Shown here: positions 23,927-33,900 of the stretch, in pieces | How positions within the stretch are numbered: the first letter of the stretch is position 1 | Layout of the letters: each line of letters starts with the position of its first letter | DNA from: Drosophila miranda | Taxonomy: Eukaryota; Arthropoda; Insecta; Diptera; Drosophilidae | Direction: 5' to 3' | DNA: 64,000 nucleotides | NCBI RefSeq assembly: GCF_003369915.1 | Contig: NC_046674.1 | Span: 3,100,001 to 3,164,000, forward strand | Program-made: the position numbers and the translations under genes | The notes under the pieces: generated by a model | The model's database searches: none | What the model was told of the DNA's origin: nothing | Seen by the model: the letters and a program-made list of their open reading frames with translations, nothing else

Positions 23927-24595
23927 ACCATAGAGATTCCCAAAACATTTGTACAATATTTAATTTATTTAATTATTTCTCTTGGCACAAAATGTTCCAT
24001 AAGCTATTCCTAATCGAAAATTGAAAACAAATATATATTAAAAATATCTATCGGGGAATGGGCATGGGAATGGCACACTTTTACAGCGAATGAGCGAACG
24101 AGCGAATGAAATATCGAATGTGTTAACTAATTAGCCAGCGATTAAATCAATAATTCATCAATCGACGAGCTCGGCTCGGAGCTCACGTGCACCCAACGAA
24201 GACGTCAAAGACCGGTAGGTAGATAGGTGGCAGCAACAAAGGCAACAGCATTAAAGGCAACAACAACAACAACAACAACAAAGACAACGGTGGCGACAGC
24301 CCGCGCGCCCCCAGGCGTATGGGTAGGGAGACAGACAGAACGCCGCCGATGCCTCGAGCCTTTTATTCTTATTTTGTCTTGTCTTTATTTTCGGCAGATA
24401 CTTTGCATAATCTCCCGCACGACGACACCAGACGCCAGACACCAAACGCCAGATACGAAACGCCAGACACCAAACGCCAGATACCAGATACCAGGCACCA
24501 CCCGCCCGTCCATCGCGTCCATCGGTTGGTCTCCTCCTTGAACACCAATCAGCGCAGAGCAGAGAGCATTTCGGCCGTGGTCTCTTCTCTTCTGG
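23927..24595. other. Spacer with CAA and CGCCAGA-type tandems
   Basis: Holds the 3' UTR of the 23463 gene, a CAA run (about 24257-24281) and a degenerate ACGCCAGACACCA tandem (about 24425-24500). No coding evidence. Confidence 0.5.
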
Positions 24596-24635
24596 TATAT
24601 AAATTGGGGAGGCATCCGTATTTCTTCCGTCAGTT
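24596..24635 (+). promoter_or_regulatory. TATA box and initiator of the 24691 gene
   Basis: TATATAAA at 24596-24603 and an initiator-like TCAGTT at 24630-24635, about 33 bp apart, so transcription likely starts near 24632 with a ~59-nt 5' UTR. Confidence 0.65.
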
Positions 24636-24690
24636 AATGCCACAGATCGGACCGATCCACAGATCAATCAAACATCAAATATCGAACAGC

Positions 24691-24987
24691 ATGTCGTCGA
24701 AATTCTACTTCTTCCTCGCAATTCTACTCATCTGTGGTTAGTGTCGAGTGTTTTGGTGTCGCTTACAGGGCAATTATCACTGTACGAGTACCTTTGCAGC
24801 AATGTGCAGCAGCTTGGGCGCGGGACGACCCACGGAAAAGCCCTCCCGCCACCAGCTGGAGGACATCTACTGGAGGACGGGGGCAGTGCACGACGAGCGG
24901 CTGGCCGATGCGGAGCACGACAGTGCCTACGAGCTGTTCAAGCTGAGGTCCAAGCCGACCACCCCGATCAGCATCGCGAATCCATAG
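24691..24987 (+). CDS. Small secreted protein, unrecognised
   Basis: Two exons, 24691-24736 and 24800-24987 (TAG), encode 77 aa. The first exon is almost entirely signal peptide (MSSKFYFFLAILLIC) and ends in a phase-1 intron. The mature peptide of about 58 residues is hydrophilic, with an acidic-basic middle part (LEDIYWRTGAVHDERLADAE) and a single Cys just after the predicted cleavage. A good TATA/initiator pair precedes it and AATAAA follows at 25088-25093, so this is very probably a transcribed gene. No domain is recognised; a seminal, immune or gut peptide is possible but not shown. Confidence 0.7.
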
Positions 24988-25087
24988 ACACTCTTGGACC
25001 TTTGGGTGTTTTCTTCTTTTTTTCCGGTTACATAGATTTCGTGTTAATTATGGTTATGGCTATGTGTTTGGATTTAAATATATGAAT

Positions 25088-25093
25088 AATAAA
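25088..25093 (+). terminator. Polyadenylation signal of the 24691 gene
   Basis: AATAAA 101 bp after the stop codon. Confidence 0.5.
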
Positions 25094-25205
25094 AAGAGAC
25101 AATAGTTCGGTGAAACGTGCGCACTGCTTTCCCACTCCACTCCATTCCAGTCCAGTCCATTCCATCACGTAGATCAATCTGGGGCGCTTCTGCCGCGAAT
25201 CTCTT

Positions 25206-25242
25206 TATAAAGTTGCGCTCTGCTGGGCCATTCGATTCATTC
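25206..25242 (+). promoter_or_regulatory. TATA box and initiator of the 25276 gene
   Basis: TATAAA at 25206-25211 and TCATTC at 25237-25242, an exact match to the insect initiator TCAKTY, with A+1 at 25239 placing TATA at about -33. The resulting 5' UTR is 37 nt. Confidence 0.75.
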
Positions 25243-25275
25243 CGTCATCAAGAACCAAGTGAAAGACCAAGCGAC

Positions 25276-25738
25276 ATGCACTCATCGAAGACCTTGGCGG
25301 TACTCCTCATCGTCTGTGCCACGATTCTGACGAGTAAGTGCAGGGGAAACACCCTCCAGCAGACACCCTCTCATCCTCTCTAATCCTCGAATTCCCTCCC
25401 CTCCCGAAGGCCATTCCCTGCCCTACCGCGAGGAGTTCAGCGACGAGGACGACGACCGCCTCAACGAAGTCAGCGGCGAGTGGGGCAGCCGAAGGCTGGT
25501 CTTCCCGCGACTCGACCGCCTCTTCGGCAGCGCCGAAATGCCGTCGGGAAAACCGAAGAGGAGCAAGGCCTCCTCCTCCCCCAGGGTCAAGGTCAAGAGA
25601 AACAACGACCGAGGGGGCTCTGGGGCCCCTGGCGACACCACGGAGAGCTCCAAGCACGCCCACTCGATGATCACATCGATGCTGACATTCGTAAGCAGCG
25701 TCATGAACTTTGGCAGGTCCTTCGTCAAGGACCAGTAG
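25276..25738 (+). CDS. Secreted basic protein with dibasic sites
   Basis: Two exons, 25276-25333 and 25410-25738 (TAG), encode 128 aa. Exon 1 is a signal peptide (MHSSKTLAVLLIVCATILT) ending in a phase-1 intron, as in the two genes upstream. The mature part begins with an acidic EEFSDEDDD stretch, then carries potential proprotein-convertase sites (GSRR, KPKR, KVKR), a Ser/Gly-rich linker and a C-terminal amphipathic segment (MITSMLTFVSSVMNF). There are no cysteines in the mature part. The architecture would suit a processed peptide precursor or a cationic secreted protein, but I recognise no family. Confidence 0.75.
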
Positions 25739-25835
25739 TTCCAAGGACCCAACATATCTCGTGAATCGTGCCAGAAATGACAAAATCTTAGATATATCTT
25801 CTGCATAAATGTATAAATGTACAAAAAAATAAGTA

Positions 25836-25841
25836 AATAAA
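25836..25841 (+). terminator. Polyadenylation signal of the 25276 gene
   Basis: AATAAA 98 bp after the stop codon. Confidence 0.5.
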
Positions 25842-27990
25842 ATAATCTACGTCTAGGTATAAAATATTGAAGAGAAATATCCAGCAGGCCAAAGGCCAAG
25901 GCCAAGTACAGATACAGATACAAATACAGATACAGATACGTTTTTTTGGTTTCAACCCCAAGTCTCGTGAATCCAAATGCTAAACAAGATACATATCTAT
26001 ATCTGCTGAACTAAAGTATCCACCAAAATTCCATGACGTATCCGTTGCTTGATCAAAATTTGAGACTAAAATCACGTGAATCTCCCAAATCGAATGTGTG
26101 TCGAAAAGTTCCAAAAAATTAAGTCCTAATCAAAAATCTATGACGTCTGCATATCATGGAGATACTGTGCCATAGGAATATATGCCATGCATATGTATGT
26201 GTGGTAGATACAAGATACATTTGGGCACATGCCATCAATTCTGTGACGTCTTTGTTGCGACCATCTTTTGACCCATCTTTTGCTTGTGTGAGTGTTTCAG
26301 AGATAAAGATACAAATACACACTGTTGTTGGCAAGAGAATTAGCTAAAATTAAAACAGGCATCAATCATCTCTGAATGATTAATGAATGAATGAATAGTC
26401 TCTCTCTGTTGGAATGACGTCTCTATTCCGTCTCGACCAAGCCCCTCTTTTCTCCCTCTCTCTCTCTCTCTCTCTCGCTTCCTCTTGACATCCAAAAACG
26501 GGGATTTTTTGGCTACTTAATTTGATGAAACCCATGGCTTTGGCTGGCCGCTAAGATGCTTATGTGTGACGTCGCAACAGACGACGAGATTGAATATTAA
26601 TTTTGCATGATTTCTGTTTTATTTATTTTTCACCTTTTTAGCCCGGCTTTAATTGTAAATACTGCTGGATTGCCGCCTTACGCTTTTGTTTGTACAATCA
26701 GTCATAACGAGATTTCAGGGAGAGGGAGAGGGAGAGGGAGAGGGAGGGAGAGAGGGAGAGACCTGTTTCACGCTGGTCATTTCTGGGGTTTCTTTTTTCT
26801 GGGGACTTTGGGGAGAAACTCCAAAGCTCAGGCCTTATTTGGTCTATCTCTAGCGTGTAATTCTTCGGAACAGTTTTTCGAGTTCCACTCGAATGAATGC
26901 AATAAAGAATTAACTGGAAATGAAAGACAAAAAAGAACTGGATGGGGGGGGGGGGGGTTGTTGCCTCTGAAGGTCATCGAATTGCCATTCTACTGCCGAG
27001 CCGAGCCGATACCCCGAAATGAGTTCAAGTTTCCAAAGTGTGGGTGGTATTGGTTTTTTTGGTTTTTTATTTGTGGATTCCATAAGAAAAGAGTTGCTTG
27101 AGCCACTCTAAGACTAAAAAATAAAAATAAGGAAGGATCTCCACACAATCTACATTTGTATGCTCTCCATGTCCGGTCTCCTGGCGCTAGGAGATCTCCA
27201 GCAAATGATATTTAAACATTTTGTTGAGGGAAGTCATGTTCTGGGACAACTCCTGGCAGACACGCGCCACGCAGCCTGCAGGGAACAGGAAAACCAGGAG
27301 CAGGAGCACAACAGGGGGTGGGGGGGACACATGGAAAACAAAAACAAAAACAATGATTCGGTTGATGATAAAGTCACCAACAAATACTCTCACTAACCCA
27401 CTAGATACTTGATCACTTTCAGCAGCACCATGGCAGAGAACGGAGGAGTACGGAGGAGAACGGAGGAGAACGGAGGAGAACAGCTGCGCCGCGGCTCCAT
27501 GCACCACACGCGACGAGATTAAGAACTAAATTGAACGCCGATCCGAACATGCAATCGCGAATAAGTGAAAACGCGTCCGAGTGAACGGCGACGCCGACGG
27601 TCGGCGCCAGCGCCGGCAGCGCCGCCACAGTGGAGCGAATGAGATGGCAAAGGGCGGGCCACCTGACGGCCGTAAACCGTAAAGAGGTACAAGAGTTCCC
27701 AACCCGTCTCCCAAAGTTTTCGCAAAGTGAAACAAATCTGGCGCGAATTTTCAGAGAAAGCTATGGGACACAGGGAAGGGCAGGGTGTCTACAATAAAGA
27801 TCAATGAAATAAAATACCACTTACCGCCATGGCATGATGTTTAGCCTCATTTCGGCCCACTGTGCGGCTTGTACGGCTGTTTGGGACAGGCTAAATCAAG
27901 AACTTCTTGTTGGATGTTGCAATCGCGGAGGTTTTTTCCGACCACTAATGTTTTTCATATAACCGAATATTTCCATTTATTTTTCCGACA
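25842..27990. other. Spacer upstream of LanA, left part
   Basis: AT-rich, with a CT microsatellite (about 26452-26478), GGGAGA repeats (about 26718-26760), a G14 run (26944-26957) and a GGAGAACGGA tandem (about 27441-27480). On the minus strand near 27190-27330 a Pro/Leu/Val-rich hydrophobic frame runs into a short C-terminal segment after a plausible CTGCAG acceptor, but no consistent start is visible, so no gene is called. Confidence 0.5.
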
Positions 27991-28332
27991 ATGTTCATTT
28001 GCGTGCATTGCATAAAGCGCAGCGGCAGCGGCAACAGCAACAACAGCGGAACGAGCAAGACAAACGGTAAACGTCGCGGCGAATTACGTCATAAGAACTC
28101 GTTTGAATCCAGCCGCAGAGACGACCGACGGACCGACGATTGGGGCCGAAAACAACTCGCTCTGACACTCACGGCAGTGGCAGTCTTTATCAATGCAATT
28201 ATTTTTGTCATTGCGATCCGATCGCCCCCCGAGCCGATCAGCCAAGAGGCTGGCTGCCCCCAAAAAAAGAGCCCGTGCTGTCAACAAGTGGCAGCAGTGA
28301 CGCTGGCAGCGCTGTCGACGCTTTGGTCATGA
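27991..28332 (+). CDS. Possible small membrane protein ORF
   Basis: An uninterrupted ATG-to-stop frame of 113 codons: a Ser/Asn-rich and basic N-terminal half, one hydrophobic stretch (LALTLTAVAVFINAIIFVIA, residues about 57-76) and a short Cys-containing tail. That would be a single-pass membrane protein. No homologue is recognised and no promoter or 3' signal stands out, so this may be a chance frame in GC-rich DNA upstream of LanA. Confidence 0.2.
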   Translation: MFICVHCIKRSGSGNSNNSGTSKTNGKRRGELRHKNSFESSRRDDRRTDDWGRKQLALTLTAVAVFINAIIFVIAIRSPPEPISQEAGCPQKKSPCCQQVAAVTLAALSTLWS

Positions 28333-28377
28333 ATTTCGCGCCATTTCTTGGTTCTGATCGTGATTTTCAAATGCTGG

Positions 28378-29440
28378 CAGCGCTGCAGCCGCGCGGCAAC
28401 GGCTGCTGGCTGGTTTCCTCTGCATTTGGCTTTTTTTAATCGGTATAGCAATAAACTTCAACATTTTGGCGATGGTGGGCTGCATTTTCTGCTTTTGGAC
28501 AGGCTTGAACGAGTTTGCGTTTGCTTCGACTTCACCTTCGATTTCTTCGTGCACTTTTGTACACACACACACCCGCACTGACACTAATGTACCAGCTGTA
28601 ACGGTGCTGAGAATTGCGGTACGCGAAAATTAAATAAATAACAAGTCGAAAAAAAAGGTCTAACACGTGCAATATTTAGTTTTAATTAGAGTTTATTCTT
28701 GATGATATATTATCAACGAAATTAGCGACCTTTTAAAGACCTTTAAAATTCACTCGCGCACTTGTAGAGCCTGCTATTTCGCAATATTGGTGGCGGCTGC
28801 TGGCTGCTTTTCCTCTGCATTTCGCTGGTTTTAACGGTAATGCAATAAATTTTCGGATTTTGGCGATGACGGGCTAAACGAACGCGAATTGAATTTGGTT
28901 TTGGACACGATTGGACATGTTTGTCCAATGCTTTGGATGCTTTAATACATCACCTTCCTACACACCAACGGCACCTGAGCATGGCGGGTGGCCATTTTGG
29001 TAAATGGTAAGGCACAAAAACAAAAAAAAGGTATAACACTTCTGGACAGCAAAAAATAAACTCGACCCGAGTTTACTTTTAATTATAACTTTCTCTGCAT
29101 CATTCATTATAAATTAAAAAAAAAGAGACATTTTCATTTAATTTCGCACTTTACACACACCTACACCAGCACTATAACGGGATCATAGACTAGCGGGGGC
29201 CCATTCCCCTAGCCTATTTCACTTTCACTAGATCACTTTTACTTATGAAGAACTAAAGAAAATATTAAAATATTTACGCACATTTGTACGCAACTTCCAA
29301 GTCCCCTGCGGACTTCTTTTACACAAAACACACACACACACACCTGTTGCACTGACACTTGTTGCACTGGCAGCATAGCCTAGACGGGGCCCATTCCGCT
29401 AGACTATTTCGCAATTACACTTTTCTGGCACAACACCACG
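28378..29440 (+). repeat. Three diverged tandem copies of a ~350-bp block
   Basis: Copy 1 (about 28378-28770) and copy 2 (about 28771-29160) share GGCTGCTGGCTG, TTCCTCTGCATTT, GCAATAAA, TTTTGGCGATG, TTTTGGACA and an AAAAAAAAGGT(C/A)TAACAC block. A partial third copy (about 29270-29440) repeats the TTGCACTGACAC and GACTATTTCGCAATTACAC end. Copies 2 and 3 also share a GGGGCCCATTCC core flanked by CTAG half-palindromes. No coding capacity; origin unknown. Confidence 0.6.
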
Positions 29441-29885
29441 ATTATAAACGCGACAAAACATAGAACATCTATGAATTATATGCACGCACCTTTCTTTTAA
29501 CGATCGCGGGCCCGCCACCGTCACGAAATTCCCGCCGCGCCGGTACACTTGCCGCCATTCTCAGTGAAAGCGATGGACGATCTGTATCGATAAGGCTGAT
29601 TGAGCAATCGATGCTTGCATATTTCGGTCAGGGGTGGGGGGAAACATCGGCAACTTCTATGCGATGCTAATAGGAACTGCTGTCGATATGCTATCGACTT
29701 ACATGTCTGTTGTTTACAAAAAAAAATACCGCGAACAAGAAGTTTTCGCGCCAAAATTAGTCAATTCCAGACTAATTAACAATAATTATGTTGGAAATTA
29801 ACCAGCATATCTTGTACCGTTGGATTAACTAACAGCAGTTGTCATCGGTCTAGTGGACTACTAGTTTTTGCCATTTTATTGGACG

Positions 29886-30345
29886 ATGAAGCGCGGTGGG
29901 ACATTTGCTAACCACGGCAGAGGCACGCACCCCCCCTTTGGTTGCCGCTGTTTGACGATGGATTGTTGCACATAATTAGTGGAGCTTCCTAAAAGTTGTT
30001 TTCTTGGTAAAAAAATATACTCATAACGAATCTTTCTAGGCATGGTCCTCCCGGCTGCGAGGACGCCATCTATGCGCCTTCAAACTCAGAGAAGAAGCGC
30101 CGCAGCCTCTTGGCAGAGGCTCTGCCACCAGGATGGGATCCATGGATGCCTCATTGCGTGGCTACAAGTGGCGTGAGTGTCAGATTCTGCCACAACTCAT
30201 CCTTTAAATATAGCTTTAATTGCAGGTACACATACAGTGTCCACGAATCGCTGGGACAAACCAGCTCAAATGCGAGCTCAATGGATGGGAAAGCCACAAT
30301 TTGTTGCCGTTTCAAACGGCGTCACAAAATCACCCTGCCCCGTGG
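29886..30345 (+). other. Candidate exons of an unrecognised gene just upstream of LanA
   Basis: An ATG at 29886 opens a GC-rich 55-bp segment. A clean acceptor (TCTTTCTAG, ending 30039) is followed by 133 bp and a strong donor GTGAGTG at 30173, and a 53-bp intron ends in TTGCAG at 30225. The splice signals look real, but the frames do not join into one convincing protein: the most protein-like frame of the second exon starts one base later than the first exon allows, while other frames are also open. It may be a small gene, a decayed one, or noncoding 5' exons of LanA. Confidence 0.35.
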
Positions 30346-30971
30346 TAGAGCATTCAAATTCAGAGAGCAAAAAACTCCAAATAGTAACATCCATTCACCA
30401 GCAGACAGAGACGACGCACCAGATCGATTCGATTCGATTCCATGCATTTCCTCAGAGCAAAAAACCAGTTTTTTCCATTTGTTTGGCTTCGATTCCGTTT
30501 CGTCTCCGAGCAGCCAGCCAGCCGGCCGGCGAAAAACGAAGCATACACCAAAGAGAGAGAGAGAGAGAAGACAAACAAAAGTAAACAATAAACGGTGAGA
30601 GCACAACAAAAGCTGAAAGAACAGATTACTTCATGCTCCAAGGGGGAGCCAGCCGAAGACGAACGAGAGACAATCGGGTCGGATCGAATCGGACACGAAG
30701 AGACCCCGCGACTCGTGCGAGAGATTAAGGTTTCTTCTGGGAACGGATCGGATCGGATCTGGGGTCGGTCTCGAGGAAAACTTCTCGCTGCAGTGACATC
30801 ACTTGCTCGCGAGGAGCCATCCAGTGCGGTTGGATGGGCTCTCTGAAAGAAATACCAAAATAAAACGAAACGAAAACCGAACCAAAAGATAAGAAAGTGA
30901 AAATCGACAAGACAAGAGTGAAACCGGAAGCAGGGTCTTTGGAAAGGATTCTCCTTATCGCCAGCCCAAGA
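30346..30971 (+). promoter_or_regulatory. LanA: Probable LanA promoter-proximal and 5' UTR region
   Basis: A-rich sequence with a GA run (about 30551-30568) and a splice-donor-like AACG|GTGAGA at 30595, directly before the LanA start. The frame remains open upstream of ATG 30972 but with no earlier ATG. Transcription start cannot be placed. Confidence 0.4.
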
Positions 30972-33900
30972 ATGGGGCTACCAGTGCCTGTGGGTGTGGC
31001 CCTGTGCCTCCTGCTAGCAATAGCCCAGTGCCAGGCGGAGCTAACGCCTCCGTACTTCAATTTGGCCACGGGCCGCAAGATCTTTGCCACTGCCACATGC
31101 GGCGAGGACACCGATGGACCCGAGCTCTACTGCAAGCTGGTGGGCGCCAATACGGAAAATGATCACATTGATTACTCGGTCATCCAAGGACAGGTACGAC
31201 AAGGGACAGCGCCACCAACGCCCCAAAAACAAAAAGAATGGTTTTTTTCATGGGTATACATACAAGATCGTGTGTGTGCCCCATGTGTTGCACGTTGGAC
31301 TCTAAAAATACTCTGGAACTGGAACTCTGTGGATTTTTCTAACATGTGTGTCTTTGATCTTTGCCATTCCTGCAGGTCTGCGATGTGTGTGATCCGAATG
31401 TGCCGGACAAGAATCATCCGCCAGAGAACGCCATCGATGGCACCGAGGCCTGGTGGCAGAGTCCGCCCCTGTCCCGAGGCATGAAATACAATGAAGTCGA
31501 TTTGACCATCAATTTTGAACAGGTAAGGCCAATGGCAGCACCACCAGAAGAAAACGCACAAAAGAAAGGACAGCGAGAGAGAGCGACAGAGGCAGAGGCA
31601 GAGGCAGAGAGTGAGAATGCAACTTGTTTTTCGGGGTTTCAGGTTCCTCTTTGAAACGTGTTGGCTCTTGTCTCGTAAAATTTCGAAAACAATTTTTAAT
31701 GGGTTTCCACTTCGACACACGACAGCAGAAATCGCCTAAAAGCAAAATAGTCCGAACCCCATTGAAATGTTTTGCTGATGTCTGGATGTTCTGGAGCTAG
31801 GGAGTTTTTTCGTGGGGTTATCAGCGGAGTATAGTTTTCTATATAGTACATATATACTCTTACATATATGTATGTGTGCATATAGAGCAGAGCAGAGATA
31901 GAGATATGTACTCGTTCATTTGAATGAATGAAGGGAGTCTCGGCTTACATGCTGCTCGCTTCTGTTCGCTTAGAAGAAACCCCAGAGCATTGACTCTTTT
32001 TTGTGTTTTTGTTTCTGAGGCGATAAGCACATGGGCATGGAATCCGCAGCATGATGCGACACTCGAGAACGAGAATTGGGAGCACCAGAAAGAAGTCTGC
32101 TTATCGCCGGGCCAGCGACTAGCAGCCTGCTAGAAGCTACATACAGCGGCTTATCTTCTTGAAAGAAATGTCTGAAATGTACTCGTACATACATATAGTA
32201 TGTAGTGTTCCCTGAGGTCAAATCCATGTGGCAGCGGAAGTGGGATACGATACGCATGTGGGGGCAAGGCAAGGGTTTTCTTCCATCATCTCTCATCATA
32301 GAATAATTGCTCCAGAACATGATCTCATCTTCCGTTGCGGGGGCAGGCATTCATTTGCGAGAATGCACTTGGCACTTCTGTGCAGTTTCCCCAACCAGAG
32401 AATGCCATGTCTGTAGTTACATATATTGTACATGGTTTATATTTAGCTGACTGGGCTTTTTCGGTTCATTTGGAGCTTCGTTTAAGGGCGAACATGTGGC
32501 GTGAGGCGTAATTATGCTGTGGCGAAGATCTCTCTGCACTCAGGCAAGCATTTCAATGAACTGCCAGCAGAGAATATCAGAAATCTAAACAAATCAAAGA
32601 ACATATGTATATGTATGTATGTGTGTACATGCCTGCGAGTACATATATGCATGGGTGTGTGTCTGTGATCCGTTTGTATGTTTTTCGGTCTCCCTTTTCA
32701 ATTGAAACCAAATTGAAAAGCAAATAAAGGCCCAAAGAAAACCAAATAAACGCCAGAGAACGAATGTTTGGAGTTCCTCCCCAGTGATCTCATGCTCCCG
32801 TGCTCCCATGCTCCCAGTGGCCTCTGTCTGTATCTGTGAGACACATACGAATGTACATATCTGTATGATAAATTTCAATGAATTTGTTTGCTTCCCCTTG
32901 CACGTGCCCGTTCCTTGCAGGAATTCCATGTCGCCTACCTATTCATTCGCATGGGAAACTCGCCACGTCCTGGTCTCTGGACGCTGGAGAAGTCGGTGGA
33001 TTACGGCAAGACCTGGACGCCATGGCAGCATTTCTCGGACACGCCCGCCGATTGCGAGACGTACTTCGGCAAGGACACGTACAAGCCGATCTCACGGGAC
33101 GACGATGTCATCTGCACCACGGAGTACTCGAAGATTGTGCCGCTGGAGAACGGAGAGATACCCGTGATGCTGCTGAACGAGCGTCCGAGCAGCACGAACT
33201 ACTTTAATTCGTCGGTGCTGCAGGAGTGGACCCGTGCCACGAATGTGAGGATTCGTCTGCTGCGCACCAAGAATCTGCTCGGACACTTGATGTCCGTCGC
33301 GCGGCAGGACCCCACGGTGACGCGTCGCTACTTCTATTCGATCAAGGACATCTCCATCGGTGGGCGCTGCATGTGCAACGGCCATGCGGACACCTGCGAC
33401 GTGAAGGATCCGAAGAGTGCGGTGCGAATACTCGCCTGCCGCTGCCAGCATCACACCTGCGGCATCCAGTGCAACGAATGTTGTCCCGGCTTCGAGCAGA
33501 AGAAGTGGCGCCAGAACACCAATGCGCGACCCTTCAATTGCGAGCGTAAGTACACGATGTGTGGTCTAAACGAATGATTAATGATTCCCCCTTCTCCTTT
33601 CCCTTTCCCTTCCCCCTTTCCCTTTCGTTTGCTTAGCCTGCAATTGCCACGGCCACAGCACGGAATGCAAATACGACGAGGATGTGAACCGCAAGGGTCT
33701 GTCGTTGGACATCCACGGCCACTACGATGGCGGTGGCGTGTGCCAGAACTGTCAGCACAATACCGTCGGCATCAACTGCAACAAATGCAAGCCAAAGTAC
33801 TACCGACCCAAGGGCAAGCACTGGAACGACACGGACGTCTGCAGTCGTAAGTGGGGCGACAACGAAGAGTGCAACCACATGAATGGTCTTTTGATTTTCG

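Noticed and set aside
27187-27507. A minus-strand frame with a signal-peptide-like hydrophobic core and a short tail
   Set aside because: No ATG in frame, and the best acceptor does not join to the nearby MVLLKVI start in a consistent phase.
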